Of a stretch of 64,000 nt of DNA, positions 9,298 through 20,375 are shown piece after piece. The DNA is taken from NCBI RefSeq assembly GCF_021191695.1, contig NZ_JAIWPT010000002.1, positions 281,491-345,490 of the forward strand. Direction: 5' to 3'. Each line of letters starts with the position of its first letter. The first letter of the stretch is position 1. The translations under genes were made by a program, and so were the position numbers. A model generated the notes under the pieces. The model ran no database searches. It was not told the DNA's origin and saw only the letters and a list, made by a program, of their open reading frames with translations. Source of the DNA: Proluteimonas luteida (GTDB lineage Bacteria; Pseudomonadota; Gammaproteobacteria; Xanthomonadales; Xanthomonadaceae).

Positions 9298-11705
9298 ATG
9301 CCGCGTCGCCTGTCTCCCCGCAGGGTGCTGCCCCGCGCCCTCCTCCCCGTCCTCGCGTTCGCGCAGCTCGCCTTTGCGCCGCTTGCCTTCGCCCAGCCCG
9401 CGCAGCCCGCGCAGCCGCTGACGATGCACCAGGTGATGGCCGATCCGGACTGGATCGGCGCGCCGGTCGAGCGCGCGTGGTGGCGCTGGGACGGACGGCA
9501 CGCGTTCTACAGCCAGAAGCGCGACGGCGAGGCGATCCGCGACACCTGGACCATCGACGTGGCGGGCGGCGCGCCGACCCGGCTCGACGGCGCCAACCGC
9601 GCCGACATCGACGGCAACGCGCCGGTGTTCGACGCCGAGCGCACGCGCATGGCGTTCGTGCGCAACGGCGACGTGTTCGTGCGCGACCTGCGCAATGGCA
9701 GCCTGACCCAGGTCACCCGCACCGAGGCCACCGAGGCGCAACCACAATGGAGCCGCGGCGGTACGCTGGTCTGGCGCTCGGGCGACGACTGGTTCCGCTG
9801 GGACGCACGCGGTGGCACCGCGCAGCTGACCAGCCTCAAGGCCGAGGACGATCCGGCGAAACCGCCGCCGGCCGACGACCTGCGCGAGCGCCAGCTGCGC
9901 ATGATCGAGAGCCTGCGCACCGAGCGCGCGCGCCGCGATGCGCTGCGCGCGCAGAACGACGACTGGCGCCGCAGCGACCCGACCGGCGTCCCGGCGCCGG
10001 TGTTCCTCGGCAAGAACGTCAAGATCGCCGGCTCGGCGCTGTCGCCCAACGGCGACTGGCTGGTCGTCGTCACCCAGGCGAAGGACGGCAACGAGGGCCA
10101 GGCCGGCCGCATGCCCAGGTACGTCACCGAATCGGGCTACGAGGAGTTCGAGGACGTGCGCACGCGCGTGGGCCGCAACGACCCGCTGCCGCACACGCTG
10201 TGGCTGGTCGAGCTGGCATCGGGCACGGTGCGCGAGCTGAAGACCGATCCGCTGCCGGGCATCGCCAGCGACCCGCTGGCCGACCTGCGCCGCGCCGCCG
10301 GCAAGGACGCGCTGACCGGCAACCGCCCGGTGCGGCTGGAGATCGACAGCCGCGGCGGCGGCAACGGCGCGATCCGCTGGAGCGACGACGGCCGCCAGGT
10401 CGCGCTGTCGATCCATTCGGTCGACAACAAGGACCGCTGGCTGGCGACCGTCGACCTGGCCGGCGCGACGCTGCAGCCACGGCACCGCCTGACCGACCCG
10501 GCGTGGATCAACTGGGACTTCAACGAGTTCGGCTGGCTGCCGGACAACCGCACGCTGTGGCTGCTGTCCGAGGAATCGGGATATTCGCACCTCTACCTCA
10601 ACGACGGCGGCCGCTCGCGCGCGCTGACCTCGGGCCGCTGGGAAGTCTCGTCGCCGGTGATGTCGCGCGACGGCAGCCGCTTCTTCTTCCTGTGCAACCG
10701 GCAGTGGCCGGGCAGGTACGACGTCTGCAGCGCTTCGGGCGGCCAGGTCGCCGAGATCACCGGCACCGGCAACGTCGACGACTTCGCGCTGTCGCCCGAC
10801 GAGACCCGCCTGCTGCTGCGCGTCTCCAGCAGCTACACCCCGCAGCAGCTCGCCGTCGCCGATGTCGCCGGCGGCGAGGTACGCGTGCTGACCGACACCC
10901 GCACCGCCGAGTACAAGGCCTTCGACTGGCTGCAGCCCGAATACGTGCAGGTGCCGTCGAAGCACGGCGCCGGTGCCGTCTGGGGCAAGTTCTACGGCCC
11001 TCAGACCTACGAGCCCGGCCGCAAGTACCCCGTCGTGCTGTTCGTGCACGGCGCCGGCTACCTGCAGAACGTGCACGAGCGCTATCCCAACTACTTCCGC
11101 GAGCAGATGTTCCACAACCTGCTGGTGCAGCAGGGCTACCTGGTGCTGGACCTCGATTTCCGCGCCTCCAGCGGCTACGGCCGCGACTGGCGCACGGCGA
11201 TCTACCGGCAGATGGGCCACCCGGAACTGGAGGACTACCTCGACGGCATCGACTGGCTGGTCGAGCACCACCAGGCCGACCGCGACCGCGTCGGCATCTA
11301 CGGCGGCAGCTACGGCGGCTTCATGACCTTCATGGCGCTGTTCCGCGAGCCGGGCACGTTCAAGGCCGGCGCCGCGTTGCGCCCGGTCGCCGACTGGTCG
11401 CAGTACAACCACAGCTACACCGCCAACATCCTCAACACCCCCGAGCTCGACCCGGAGGCGTACCTGAAGTCCTCGCCGATGGAGTACGCCGACCGGCTGC
11501 AGGACCACCTGCTGATCGCCCACGGCATGATCGACGACAACGTGTTCTACCGCGACTCGGTGATGATGAGCCAACGCCTGATCGAGCTGCGCAAGGACAA
11601 GTGGGAGCTGGCCAGCTATCCGCTGGAACGCCACGCCTACCAGCACCCGGCGTCGTGGTACGACCAGTACCGGCGCATCTTCGAACTGTTCGAGCGCACG
11701 CTCAA

Positions 11706-11709
<4 letters not shown>
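9298..11709 (+). CDS. S9 family prolyl oligopeptidase / dipeptidyl peptidase
   Basis: 803 residues from the ATG at 9298; a TTG at 9265 is also in frame but precedes a poorer signal sequence. Signal peptide (arginine-rich start, then hydrophobic core ending APLAFAQ). The middle is a beta-propeller (about 50-530) with repeated YTD/WSDDG-type strands. The C-terminal alpha/beta hydrolase holds the Ser in GGSYGG (S671), the Asp in HGMIDDN (D746) and the His in ERHAYQHP (H779). It probably acts in the periplasm or outside the cell, cutting short peptides from proline-containing or other substrates. The stop overlaps the next ATG (ATGA). Confidence 0.9.
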
Positions 11710-13179
<1,470 letters not shown>

Positions 13180-13188
13180 GGCCGTTCC

Positions 13189-13860
13189 ATGGGCAGCGCC
13201 GAGCACCCGGACGTCGCCCCCGACTGCCTGCGGGTGCTGCATGTCGATCCCCACCTGCTGGCGTTCGACAAGCCCAGCGGGCTGCTGTCGGTGCCAGGGC
13301 GCGGCCCCGACAGGCAGGATTGCCTGGCGACCCGCGCAGCGGCCGCCTGGCCGGACGCGCGCATCGTGCACCGGCTCGACATGGCGACGTCCGGTGTCAT
13401 CGTGATGGCGCGCGGCGAGGCGATGCAGCGCGCGCTGAGCATCGCCTTCGCCGACCGCGAGATCGACAAGCGCTACGTCGCGGTCGTCGCCGGCTGGCCC
13501 ACGGCCGATGCCGGCGAGATCGACCTGCCGCTGCTGACCGACTGGCCCAACCGCCCGCGGCAGATGGTCGACGCCATCGCCGGCAAGCCGTCGCTGACCC
13601 GCTGGCGGGTGCTGTCGCGCGACACCGCGGGCGACGGCAGCCGGCGCACCCGTCTGGCACTGACGCCGGTCACCGGCCGCAGCCACCAGTTGCGCGTGCA
13701 CCTGCAGGCGATCGGCCATCCGATCCTCGGCGACGCGCTGTACGCGGACGACGACGCCCGCGCCGCCGCGCCGCGCCTGCTGCTGCACGCCGAGACGCTG
13801 GCGATGTCGCATCCGGCGCACGGTGCGGGGCTGACGCTGACGTGCCCGGTGCCGTTCTGA
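13189..13860 (+). CDS. rluA: Dual-specificity RNA pseudouridine synthase RluA
   Basis: 223 residues, against 219 for E. coli RluA. The catalytic motif HRLDMATSG carries the Asp nucleophile, and KPSGLLSVPG, DWPNRP, TGRSHQLRVHL and RLLLHAE are all RluA-specific blocks. It makes pseudouridine in 23S rRNA (position 746) and in tRNAs (position 32). There is no S4 domain, as expected for this subfamily. It is probably cotranscribed with hemF (9-base gap). Confidence 0.95.
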   Translation: MGSAEHPDVAPDCLRVLHVDPHLLAFDKPSGLLSVPGRGPDRQDCLATRAAAAWPDARIVHRLDMATSGVIVMARGEAMQRALSIAFADREIDKRYVAVVAGWPTADAGEIDLPLLTDWPNRPRQMVDAIAGKPSLTRWRVLSRDTAGDGSRRTRLALTPVTGRSHQLRVHLQAIGHPILGDALYADDDARAAAPRLLLHAETLAMSHPAHGAGLTLTCPVPF

Positions 13861-14144
13861 CGCCGGCATGCCTGAAGCCGCGCGCGTCGGCCGCGTAGGG
13901 CCGACCCACGTCGGATCGGAGCTGCCGGTTTTCCCGGGCGTTGGTGAAGAATCAGGGAAAAGCCAAAAATCGGGGCCTCGATCGTAGGTCGGGGCCACGC
14001 CCCCGACGCCGGGATTTCCGGCCAGACCGGACAGGCGGGTCCCACGGCACCTCGCGAACCCGGAACGCCGCGCGCGTGGGCCGCGTAGGGCCGATCTACG
14101 TCGGGTCGGAGCGGCCGTCTTCCCCGGACTTGGGCGAAACAACA
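13861..14144. repeat. Intergenic repeat pair and palindrome downstream of rluA
   Basis: Two imperfect direct copies of a 71-base unit lie at 13878-13948 and 14069-14139; both contain GGCCGCGTAGGGCCGA followed by CGTCGG and a TCGGAGC-like block. Between them is a hairpin at 13988-14007 (GTCGGGGCCACGCCCCCGAC), a type of palindrome common between genes of this family of bacteria. No reading frame here looks like a gene. Confidence 0.7.
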
Positions 14145-14182
14145 TAAAAAAAGCCCCGCAGGCAGGGGGGGCCGGCGGGGCT
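14145..14182 (-). terminator. Rho-independent terminator (minus strand)
   Basis: Read on the minus strand: stem AGCCCCGC / GCGGGGCT (14182-14175 with 14159-14152), a C-rich loop of 15 bases, then a run of seven T and TATG. It ends transcripts coming from polA and from the small RNA candidate just upstream of it. Confidence 0.85.
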
Positions 14183-14274
14183 CAGGGAACCGGCTCGGGG
14201 AGAAGCCATATGGTTCCGGTCGATCACTCCAGGGGAAGGGAGAGATCTGGCGACAGACGTTGCATCTGTCGCGA
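14145..14274 (-). ncRNA. sX13-like small RNA downstream of polA
   Basis: Minus-strand sequence with three consecutive hairpins. The first has a perfect 8-bp stem GCGACAGA/TCTGTCGC at 14272-14250. The second is nested, with arms GGAACC/GGTTCC (14217-14186) and a CTCCCC-containing loop. The third is the terminator hairpin, with a seven-C loop. A TATA-like -10 (14277-14282, read CATATA on minus) lies just ahead of the first hairpin; no good -35 is seen. C-rich loops, a length near 115-130 nt and position in the gap downstream of polA match what I recall of sX13, the abundant Xanthomonas sRNA that regulates virulence and metabolism genes through C-rich loops. The family assignment rests on memory and structure only. 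Confidence 0.62.
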
Positions 14275-14468
14275 CCTATATGACCACTCCGTGCATGGAT
14301 GGTTCGTGAAGATTTCCGTTAACTTTCCGTGGGATTCAGGCCTCATTTACCCGTAAACCCGACCACCCGCGCGATCCGCCAATTCAGGCAAAACTGAACG
14401 CGCCGCCGGCGCAAAAACCGGGAGTAAATCGGCCGCCGCCGCGGCCGCAGCCAGCGGGCGACCGGCCC

Positions 14469-17198
14469 TCAGTGCGCCTCGTCCCAGTTGTCGCCGACGC
14501 CGCTGTCGACGACCAGCGGCACGCGCAACCGTGCCGCGCCGGTCATGCGCGCATTCACCTCGACCAGCAGCGCGTCGACGAAGCGCTCGTCGACCTCGAA
14601 CACCAGTTCGTCGTGGACCTGCAGGATCATCTGCGCGCGCTCGCGTTTGTCCGCCAGCCAGGCGTCGATGGCGATCATCGCGCGCTTGATGATGTCGGCG
14701 GCGGTGCCCTGCATCGGCGCGTTGATCGCGGCCCGCTCGGCGCCGGCGCGCTGCCCCTGGGTCCCCTTGCCGATGTACTCCAGGTACAGCCGGCGGCCGA
14801 ACACGGTTTCCACGTAGCCACGCTCGCGGGCCTCGTTGCGGGTGCGCTCCATGAAATCGCGCACACCGGGGTAACGCGAGAAATAGGTGCCGATGTAGTC
14901 CTGCGCCTCGCCGCGGCCGATGCCGAGGTTGCGGGCCAGGCCGAACGCGCTCATGCCGTACATCAGGCCGAAGTTGATCGCCTTGGCGGCGCGGCGTTCG
15001 TTGGCGGTCACTTCCTCCAGCGGGCGGCCGAACACCTCGGCGGCGGTCGCGCGGTGCACGTCCATGCCCTGCTCGAAGGCGCGGATCAGGCCCGGGTCCT
15101 CGGACAGGTGGGCCATGATCCGCAGCTCGATCTGCGAGTAGTCGCAGGCGACCAGCTTGCGCCCGGACGGGGCGACGAACGCGCGGCGGATGCGGCGGCC
15201 GTCGTCGGTGCGGATCGGGATGTTCTGCAGGTTCGGATCGCTGGACGACAGCCGCCCGGTCGCCGCGCCGGCCTGGTGGTAGCTGGTGTGCACGCGGCCG
15301 GTGCCGGGATCGACCATCTCCGGCAGCTTGTCGGTGTAGGTGCTGCGCAGCTTGGCCAGGCCCCGGTACTCGAGGATCAGCCGCGGCAGCTCGTGCTGGT
15401 CGGCGATCGCCTCCAGCGCCTCCTCGTTGGTGCTGGGCTGGCCCTTGGGCGTCTTGATCAGCGCCGGCAGGCCCAGTTCATCGAACAGCAGCGCCTGCAG
15501 CTGCTTGGGCGAGTCGAGGTTGAACGTGCGCCCGGCCAGCTCGGTGGCCTTCTGCTGGGCGACGAGCATGCGTTTGGACAGGTCCGCGCTCTGCCGGCGC
15601 AGTTCGACCGCGTCGATCATCACGCCGTTGCTCTCGACCCGCTCGAGCACCGGCACCAGCGGGATCTCGATGTCGGCGTAGACCCGCGACAGCCCCGGTT
15701 CGGCGTCGATCCGCGGCTTGAGCACGCGGTGCAGGCGCAGGGTGATGTCGGCATCCTCGGCCGCGTACGCGGTGGCGTCGTCGAGCGCGACCTCGGAGAA
15801 GGAGATCTGCTTCGCGCCCTTGCCGGCGACGTCCTCGAAGCGGATCGTCTCGATGCCCAGGTGCCGGCGCGCCAGCGAATCCATGTCGTGGCGCGCGGTG
15901 CCGGCGTCGAGGACGAAGCTCTCGAGCAGGGTGTCGTCGGCGTAGCCCCGCACCTCGACGCCGTGGCGCCGCAGCACGTGCAGGTCGTACTTGCCGTGCT
16001 GGCCGAGCTTGCGCCTGCCCGGATCCTCGAGCAGCGGCCGCAGCGCATCGAGCACGAGTTCGCGGTCCAGCTGCGCGGGCACGCCGGGATAGTCGTGGCC
16101 GACCGGGATGTAGGCCGCGCGCCCGGGCTCGACGGCGACGCTCAGGCCCACCAGCTTGGAGCGCATCGCATCGAGCGCGTCGGTCTCGGTGTCGAACGCG
16201 AACTCGCCGGCGTCCTGCAGACGCGCGACCCACGCATCCAGCGCGTCGCGCGTGAGCACCAGTTCGTACTCGCCCGGCCCGGCGAGCGCGGGATCGAGCG
16301 TGGCCGGCGCGGTGGGCGTCGTGGCCGGCGCCGGGGATGGCAACGACGCGGCGGCGTCGAGCTCCTTCAGCGCCTGGGTGAAACCGTAGCGCGCGTACAG
16401 GCCGCGCAGCGTGTCGGCATCGCGCGGGCGCAGCACCAGCGTATCGGGGCCGCCATCGAGCGGCACGTCGACGCGGATCGTCGCCAGTTCGCGGCTCAGC
16501 GGCAGCTGCGCCAGCGCCGCGCGCAGGTTCTCGCCGATCTTGCCCTTGATGCCGTCCGCGCCGGCGATCACGCCGTCCAGCGATTCGTACTCGGCCAGCC
16601 ACTTGGCCGCGGTCTTGGGCCCGCACTTGGGCACGCCGGGGATGTTGTCGATGCTGTCGCCCATCAGCGCCAGCATGTCGACGATCTGGTCGGGGCGGAC
16701 GCCGAACTTGTCGAGCACCGCCGCCTCGCTGTCCATGCGGCTTCCGCTCATCGTGTTGACCAGCGCCACGCGCGGGCGCACCAGCTGGGCGAAGTCCTTG
16801 TCGCTGGTAGAAATGATCACTTCGATGCCAGCCTCGCTGCCCTGCACCGCCAGCGTGCCGATGACATCGTCGGCCTCCACGCCCGGCACGCGCAGGATCG
16901 GGAAGCCCAGCGCCTCGACGATCGCGCACATCGGCTCGACCTGCGCACGCAGTTCGTCGGGCATCGGCGGGCGGTTGGCCTTGTACCCGGCATACAGGTC
17001 GTCGCGGAACGTGCGCCCGGGCGCGTCGACGACGAAAGCCGCGTAGTCCGGCGCCTCCTTCAGCGTCGCGCGCAGCATGTTGACCACGCCGAACAGCGCG
17101 CCGGTGGGCTCGCCATCGGCGTTGGACAGCGGCGGCAGCGCGTGGAACGCGCGGTACAGGTACGAGGACCCGTCGATCAGGATCAGGCGTTTGCTCAT
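14469..17198 (-). CDS. polA: DNA polymerase I
   Basis: 909 residues with all three domains. The N-terminal 5'-3' exonuclease (about 1-290) has LIDGSSYLYRAF, GVEADDVIG and GDSIDNIPGVPKCGPKTA. The 3'-5' exonuclease (about 320-500) has an intact FAFDTETD, so proofreading is likely active. The polymerase domain has YSQIELRIMAH, INFGLMYGMSAFGLA and QVHDELVFEV. It removes RNA primers and fills gaps in replication and repair. The ATG at 17198 gives MSKRLILIDGSSYLYRAF, the family start. The gap to the 3' terminator holds the small RNA candidate. Confidence 0.98.
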   Translation of the reverse strand: MSKRLILIDGSSYLYRAFHALPPLSNADGEPTGALFGVVNMLRATLKEAPDYAAFVVDAPGRTFRDDLYAGYKANRPPMPDELRAQVEPMCAIVEALGFPILRVPGVEADDVIGTLAVQGSEAGIEVIISTSDKDFAQLVRPRVALVNTMSGSRMDSEAAVLDKFGVRPDQIVDMLALMGDSIDNIPGVPKCGPKTAAKWLAEYESLDGVIAGADGIKGKIGENLRAALAQLPLSRELATIRVDVPLDGGPDTLVLRPRDADTLRGLYARYGFTQALKELDAAASLPSPAPATTPTAPATLDPALAGPGEYELVLTRDALDAWVARLQDAGEFAFDTETDALDAMRSKLVGLSVAVEPGRAAYIPVGHDYPGVPAQLDRELVLDALRPLLEDPGRRKLGQHGKYDLHVLRRHGVEVRGYADDTLLESFVLDAGTARHDMDSLARRHLGIETIRFEDVAGKGAKQISFSEVALDDATAYAAEDADITLRLHRVLKPRIDAEPGLSRVYADIEIPLVPVLERVESNGVMIDAVELRRQSADLSKRMLVAQQKATELAGRTFNLDSPKQLQALLFDELGLPALIKTPKGQPSTNEEALEAIADQHELPRLILEYRGLAKLRSTYTDKLPEMVDPGTGRVHTSYHQAGAATGRLSSSDPNLQNIPIRTDDGRRIRRAFVAPSGRKLVACDYSQIELRIMAHLSEDPGLIRAFEQGMDVHRATAAEVFGRPLEEVTANERRAAKAINFGLMYGMSAFGLARNLGIGRGEAQDYIGTYFSRYPGVRDFMERTRNEARERGYVETVFGRRLYLEYIGKGTQGQRAGAERAAINAPMQGTAADIIKRAMIAIDAWLADKRERAQMILQVHDELVFEVDERFVDALLVEVNARMTGAARLRVPLVVDSGVGDNWDEAH

Positions 17199-17477
17199 CT
17201 GGCGATTCTACGGGCTCCGTCCCGTGGCGTCCGTCCCGTGGCGCCCGCTCGATGGCGACCACCGGGGCGATCCGCGCAACCCCGTTGCCGCCGCCGGCGC
17301 GTTGACAACCGGGAGCCACCAGCGACGGGACCGCCATGCAGACGACAGGTGCTGACAAAATCCGAACGCCGCGACGTGATAATCCCCCGACGCAACGGGA
17401 GAAGGGATGCGCATGTCCTGTCATGGCCGGCCGCGGCACGGCACGGATGTCCAGATCGTCCGGGACCGGAGCGGGCG
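17199..17477. other. Divergent intergenic region between polA and the DUF3667 gene
   Basis: 279 bases that must hold both promoters. A CTGACA at 17352 and a GATAAT at 17378 lie in the right order for the plus-strand gene, but their 20-base spacing is too wide for a confident sigma-70 promoter. No other signal was found. Confidence 0.4.
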
Positions 17478-18290
17478 ATGAGTGGCGACGACGCCACGCG
17501 CCCGCCTGCCGCCGATGCGGCACCGCCGCCGGAGGTGCCGTGGTGGCGGTCCGGCATCTGCCGCAACTGCGGCGCGCCGATGCACGGCGCCCCGTACTGC
17601 AGCCAGTGCGGCCAGAAGGCCGCGCACCGGCTCGGCATCGGCGACCTGCGCAAGGAGACCTGGGAGAAGTGGCGGCTGTTCGAGCTGTCGGTCGCGCGCA
17701 CGCTCGGACGCCTGCTGCTGCGACCCGGCACGGTCGCGCGCGAGTACGTCGAGGGCGCGCGCAGCCGCCATGTGCATCCATTGAAGCTGCTGCTGGTGTG
17801 CATCGCGCTGCTGGTGGTCCTGCTGGGCCGCATCGGCTTCATGACCTCGCCCGACGCCGACGTGAATGCCGCGATGGCGCTGGCCCAGCGCTACGGCAAG
17901 TGGAGCTTCACGCTCGGCATCTTCGCCATCGTGGCCACGACCCTGCTGGTGTTCCGGCGCCGGGGCGGCTTCAACCCCGTCGAGCACCTGGTGCTGGCCG
18001 CCTACTGCCATGCGGCGATGATCGTGCTGAATTTCGTGAACCTGCTGCCGCTGCTGGTGCTGGACACCTCGGCCTACATGCTCGCGTGGCGGGAAGCCTC
18101 CAAGTGGTACATGTACGTGGTCGAGTGCGCGCTGCTGGCCTTCGCATGCGTGCAGTTCTTCCGCCTCGACCTGCGCCGCGACGCCTGGCGCCTGCTGCTC
18201 GCCATGGGCTGCTTCGTGGCGATCGACCTGATCCTGCTGCGTGCCTATTCGGAGCTGATCGTCGCGATCGTCCTCGCCCGTCTCGCCTGA
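17478..18290 (+). CDS. DUF3667 family zinc-ribbon membrane protein
   Basis: 270 residues. The N-terminus has a four-cysteine zinc ribbon (CRNCGAPMHGAPYCSQCGQK, two CxxC pairs) followed by an amphipathic stretch and about five transmembrane helices (roughly 100-118, 135-152, 170-193, 210-228, 236-266). This order of parts is that of DUF3667, a family without a known function. It is divergent from polA with a 279-base gap between the start codons. Confidence 0.8.
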   Translation: MSGDDATRPPAADAAPPPEVPWWRSGICRNCGAPMHGAPYCSQCGQKAAHRLGIGDLRKETWEKWRLFELSVARTLGRLLLRPGTVAREYVEGARSRHVHPLKLLLVCIALLVVLLGRIGFMTSPDADVNAAMALAQRYGKWSFTLGIFAIVATTLLVFRRRGGFNPVEHLVLAAYCHAAMIVLNFVNLLPLLVLDTSAYMLAWREASKWYMYVVECALLAFACVQFFRLDLRRDAWRLLLAMGCFVAIDLILLRAYSELIVAIVLARLA

Positions 18291-18335
18291 CCGACCTCGC
18301 CTGACCGGAATTTCCATTCAACAGGAGTTGATGCC

Positions 18336-19973
18336 ATGCGCCTTGTCCACCCCGCTCTTTCCGCTCTCCCGCTCGCGTTGCTGCTGGCCGCCTGCGGACA
18401 CGACGATGCGCCGCCGCCCGCCGCCACGGCCAGCGGCGGCATGAGCCGCGCAGAGATGGTCCGGGAACTCGCCTCCACCCTGCAGGCCTGCTCCTACGAT
18501 GGCCGCAGCGAGCAGCTGGACCCGGCGACGCTGACCGGCACCGCGCCGGCCGACTGCCGCTCGATGGTCGAACAGGTCATGGGCTTCACCGGCCTGCCGC
18601 AGAACTTCATCGTCACCGAGGGTCCGGTCGCGAATGCCGCCGCGGTGATCCTGGCCGACGAGAACCGCATCCCGCAACGGGTGATCGCGTTCAACCGCAA
18701 TTTCCTCGGCGAGGTGCGCACGGCCACCGGCGGCAACCCGTGGGCGCCGATCAGCATCATGGCCCACGAGATCGGCCACCACCTGTCCGGGCACACGATC
18801 ACCGGCACCGGCAGCCAGCCACCGATCGAACTGGAAGCCGACAAGTTCAGCGGTTTCGTGCTGCAGCGCATGGGCGCCAGCCTCGAGGACGCCAAGAGCG
18901 CGATGCAGTCGCTTGGCACCGACCACGTCACCGACACCCACCCGGCCCGCGCGGACCGCCTCGCCGCGATCCGCGACGGCTGGACCGAAGCCTGCCGGCA
19001 GGCCGGGCGCCCGGATTGTCCGTCGGGCAGCGGCACCGGCGCGGCGCCACCGCAGGCGCCGGCATCGCCGAGGAACGTTTCGGTCCGCTTGCCCGCGCCG
19101 TCGGCCCAGACGATCCCGTTCAAGTACGGGCGGTTCGTCGTCGACGAGACCGGCAAGCTCGATCCGGAGCTGCTCGAGGGACTCGAAGGCACGCTGTACG
19201 ACCTGGCGCAGACCCAGGGCATCGAACTGGCGCTGCTGGTCGTCGACGACCTGAACGGCGTGAGCGCGCAGGACTATGCCTGGGCGATGCTGCGGCAGTT
19301 GCGGATCGGCAAGCTCGACCTCGGCAACGGCGGCGTGTTCGTCGTCGCGCCGAACCAGGGCACCTCGGCGGTCGCCTATGCGCCCGGCGTCGCCAAGCAG
19401 CTGGAGTTCGGCGATCCGCCGAAGCAGTTCGACGGCTGGACCGCGCAGATGTGGCAGCGCTACTGCCTCGACGACGACGGCTGCGGCATCTCCACCCGCA
19501 GCCTGCTGAACATTGTCGAATCGCAGGTGCGGATGCTGACCAGCCGCGGCGTGACCTTCCAGATCCGCTTCAACGACATCCAGGAGATCCTGGACTACAC
19601 CAATGCCCGCCAGGCCGAACGCAGGCAGGGGCGTGCCTGGGACGACAAGCTCGACCAGACCATCGGCTCGCTGGTGCGCTTCAGCGCGACGGTCCGGAAT
19701 CTCGAACCGGAGCCGGAGTTCCTCAAGGTCAACGAGGCGATCGTCAAGGATGGCCGCTGGCGCGCGATCACCGTCGAGACCGAGGACGGCAACGAGGTCA
19801 CGCTGTACATGCAGCCGCAGACCGAGCAGCTGATGCCCACCGGCCGGCTGGAGGCCGGGAAGCGCTACACCTTCGTCGGCGAACTGACGACGCCCGGCCA
19901 GTTCCACACCAACGCCGGCGTGCAGCAGGGCAACGCGCAGCTGTGGCTCTTCAGCTACGACCCGTTGAGCTGA
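18336..19973 (+). CDS. Lipoprotein with M48-like metalloprotease and TPM domains
   Basis: 545 residues. Lipoprotein signal peptide with lipobox LLAAC (C20). Residues about 60-215 form a minimal zinc metalloprotease: HEIGHH (144-149) for two ligands and the catalytic Glu, and ELEADKF with a likely third ligand (E167). After a Pro/Ala-rich linker, residues about 255-400 match a TPM domain (TLP18.3/Psb32 type): LLVVDDLNG, GNGGVFVVAPN and YAPGVAKQLEF. The last 100 residues are a separate beta-rich part. The protein should sit on a membrane facing the periplasm. The protease core lacks the transmembrane helices of HtpX, and the TPM fusion is unusual. The gene stands alone, 45 bases after the DUF3667 gene. 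Confidence 0.78.
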   Translation: MRLVHPALSALPLALLLAACGHDDAPPPAATASGGMSRAEMVRELASTLQACSYDGRSEQLDPATLTGTAPADCRSMVEQVMGFTGLPQNFIVTEGPVANAAAVILADENRIPQRVIAFNRNFLGEVRTATGGNPWAPISIMAHEIGHHLSGHTITGTGSQPPIELEADKFSGFVLQRMGASLEDAKSAMQSLGTDHVTDTHPARADRLAAIRDGWTEACRQAGRPDCPSGSGTGAAPPQAPASPRNVSVRLPAPSAQTIPFKYGRFVVDETGKLDPELLEGLEGTLYDLAQTQGIELALLVVDDLNGVSAQDYAWAMLRQLRIGKLDLGNGGVFVVAPNQGTSAVAYAPGVAKQLEFGDPPKQFDGWTAQMWQRYCLDDDGCGISTRSLLNIVESQVRMLTSRGVTFQIRFNDIQEILDYTNARQAERRQGRAWDDKLDQTIGSLVRFSATVRNLEPEPEFLKVNEAIVKDGRWRAITVETEDGNEVTLYMQPQTEQLMPTGRLEAGKRYTFVGELTTPGQFHTNAGVQQGNAQLWLFSYDPLS

Positions 19974-20051
19974 GCACCCGGAGCGGACGCCGCGCACGGC
20001 GCCTCGCGCGCCGTGCGCGCATAATGGCGATCCGACCGCAGGAGATCCGTC

Positions 20052-20348
20052 ATGTCCGCCACCCGTTCCGCCATCCTCGCCGCCGCCCTGCTGGCCCTGT
20101 CCGCCTGCGCGACCACCGGTACGGACGGGCTGCCGCACGGCATCCCCGAGGACGCCGAACAGGTCACCCGCGTCGAATCCAACGGCGACCGCATCACCGA
20201 GTTCCGCATCGCCGGCCAGTTGCGCGCGATCCAGGTGGTGCCCTCGCGCGGCCCGACCTACTACCTGTACGACCACGACGGCGACGGCCGGATCGACAAC
20301 GAAGGCGACAACCCGCCGCAGACCTATTTCAAGCTGTTCGGCTGGTAG
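20052..20348 (+). CDS. DUF2782 lipoprotein
   Basis: 98 residues with lipobox LSAC (C19). The mature part (RVESNGDRITEFRIAGQLR, then PTYYLYDHDGDGRID) is typical of DUF2782, small proteins often encoded near polA in gammaproteobacteria. A GGAGAT ribosome binding site precedes the ATG. No function is known. Confidence 0.85.
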   Translation: MSATRSAILAAALLALSACATTGTDGLPHGIPEDAEQVTRVESNGDRITEFRIAGQLRAIQVVPSRGPTYYLYDHDGDGRIDNEGDNPPQTYFKLFGW

Positions 20349-20375
20349 GTCCGGTCCACGGCCCGGCACGTCCCG

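Noticed and set aside
17352..17383. Sigma-70 promoter CTGACA ... GATAAT upstream of the DUF3667 gene
   Set aside because: The spacing is 20 bases and the -35 is imperfect; I could not support it beyond a note.
14472..18290. A very long plus-strand open frame across the polA region
   Set aside because: It is antisense to polA, which has full domain support on the minus strand. Only its last part (17478-18290), where a zinc ribbon and membrane helices appear, is a real gene.
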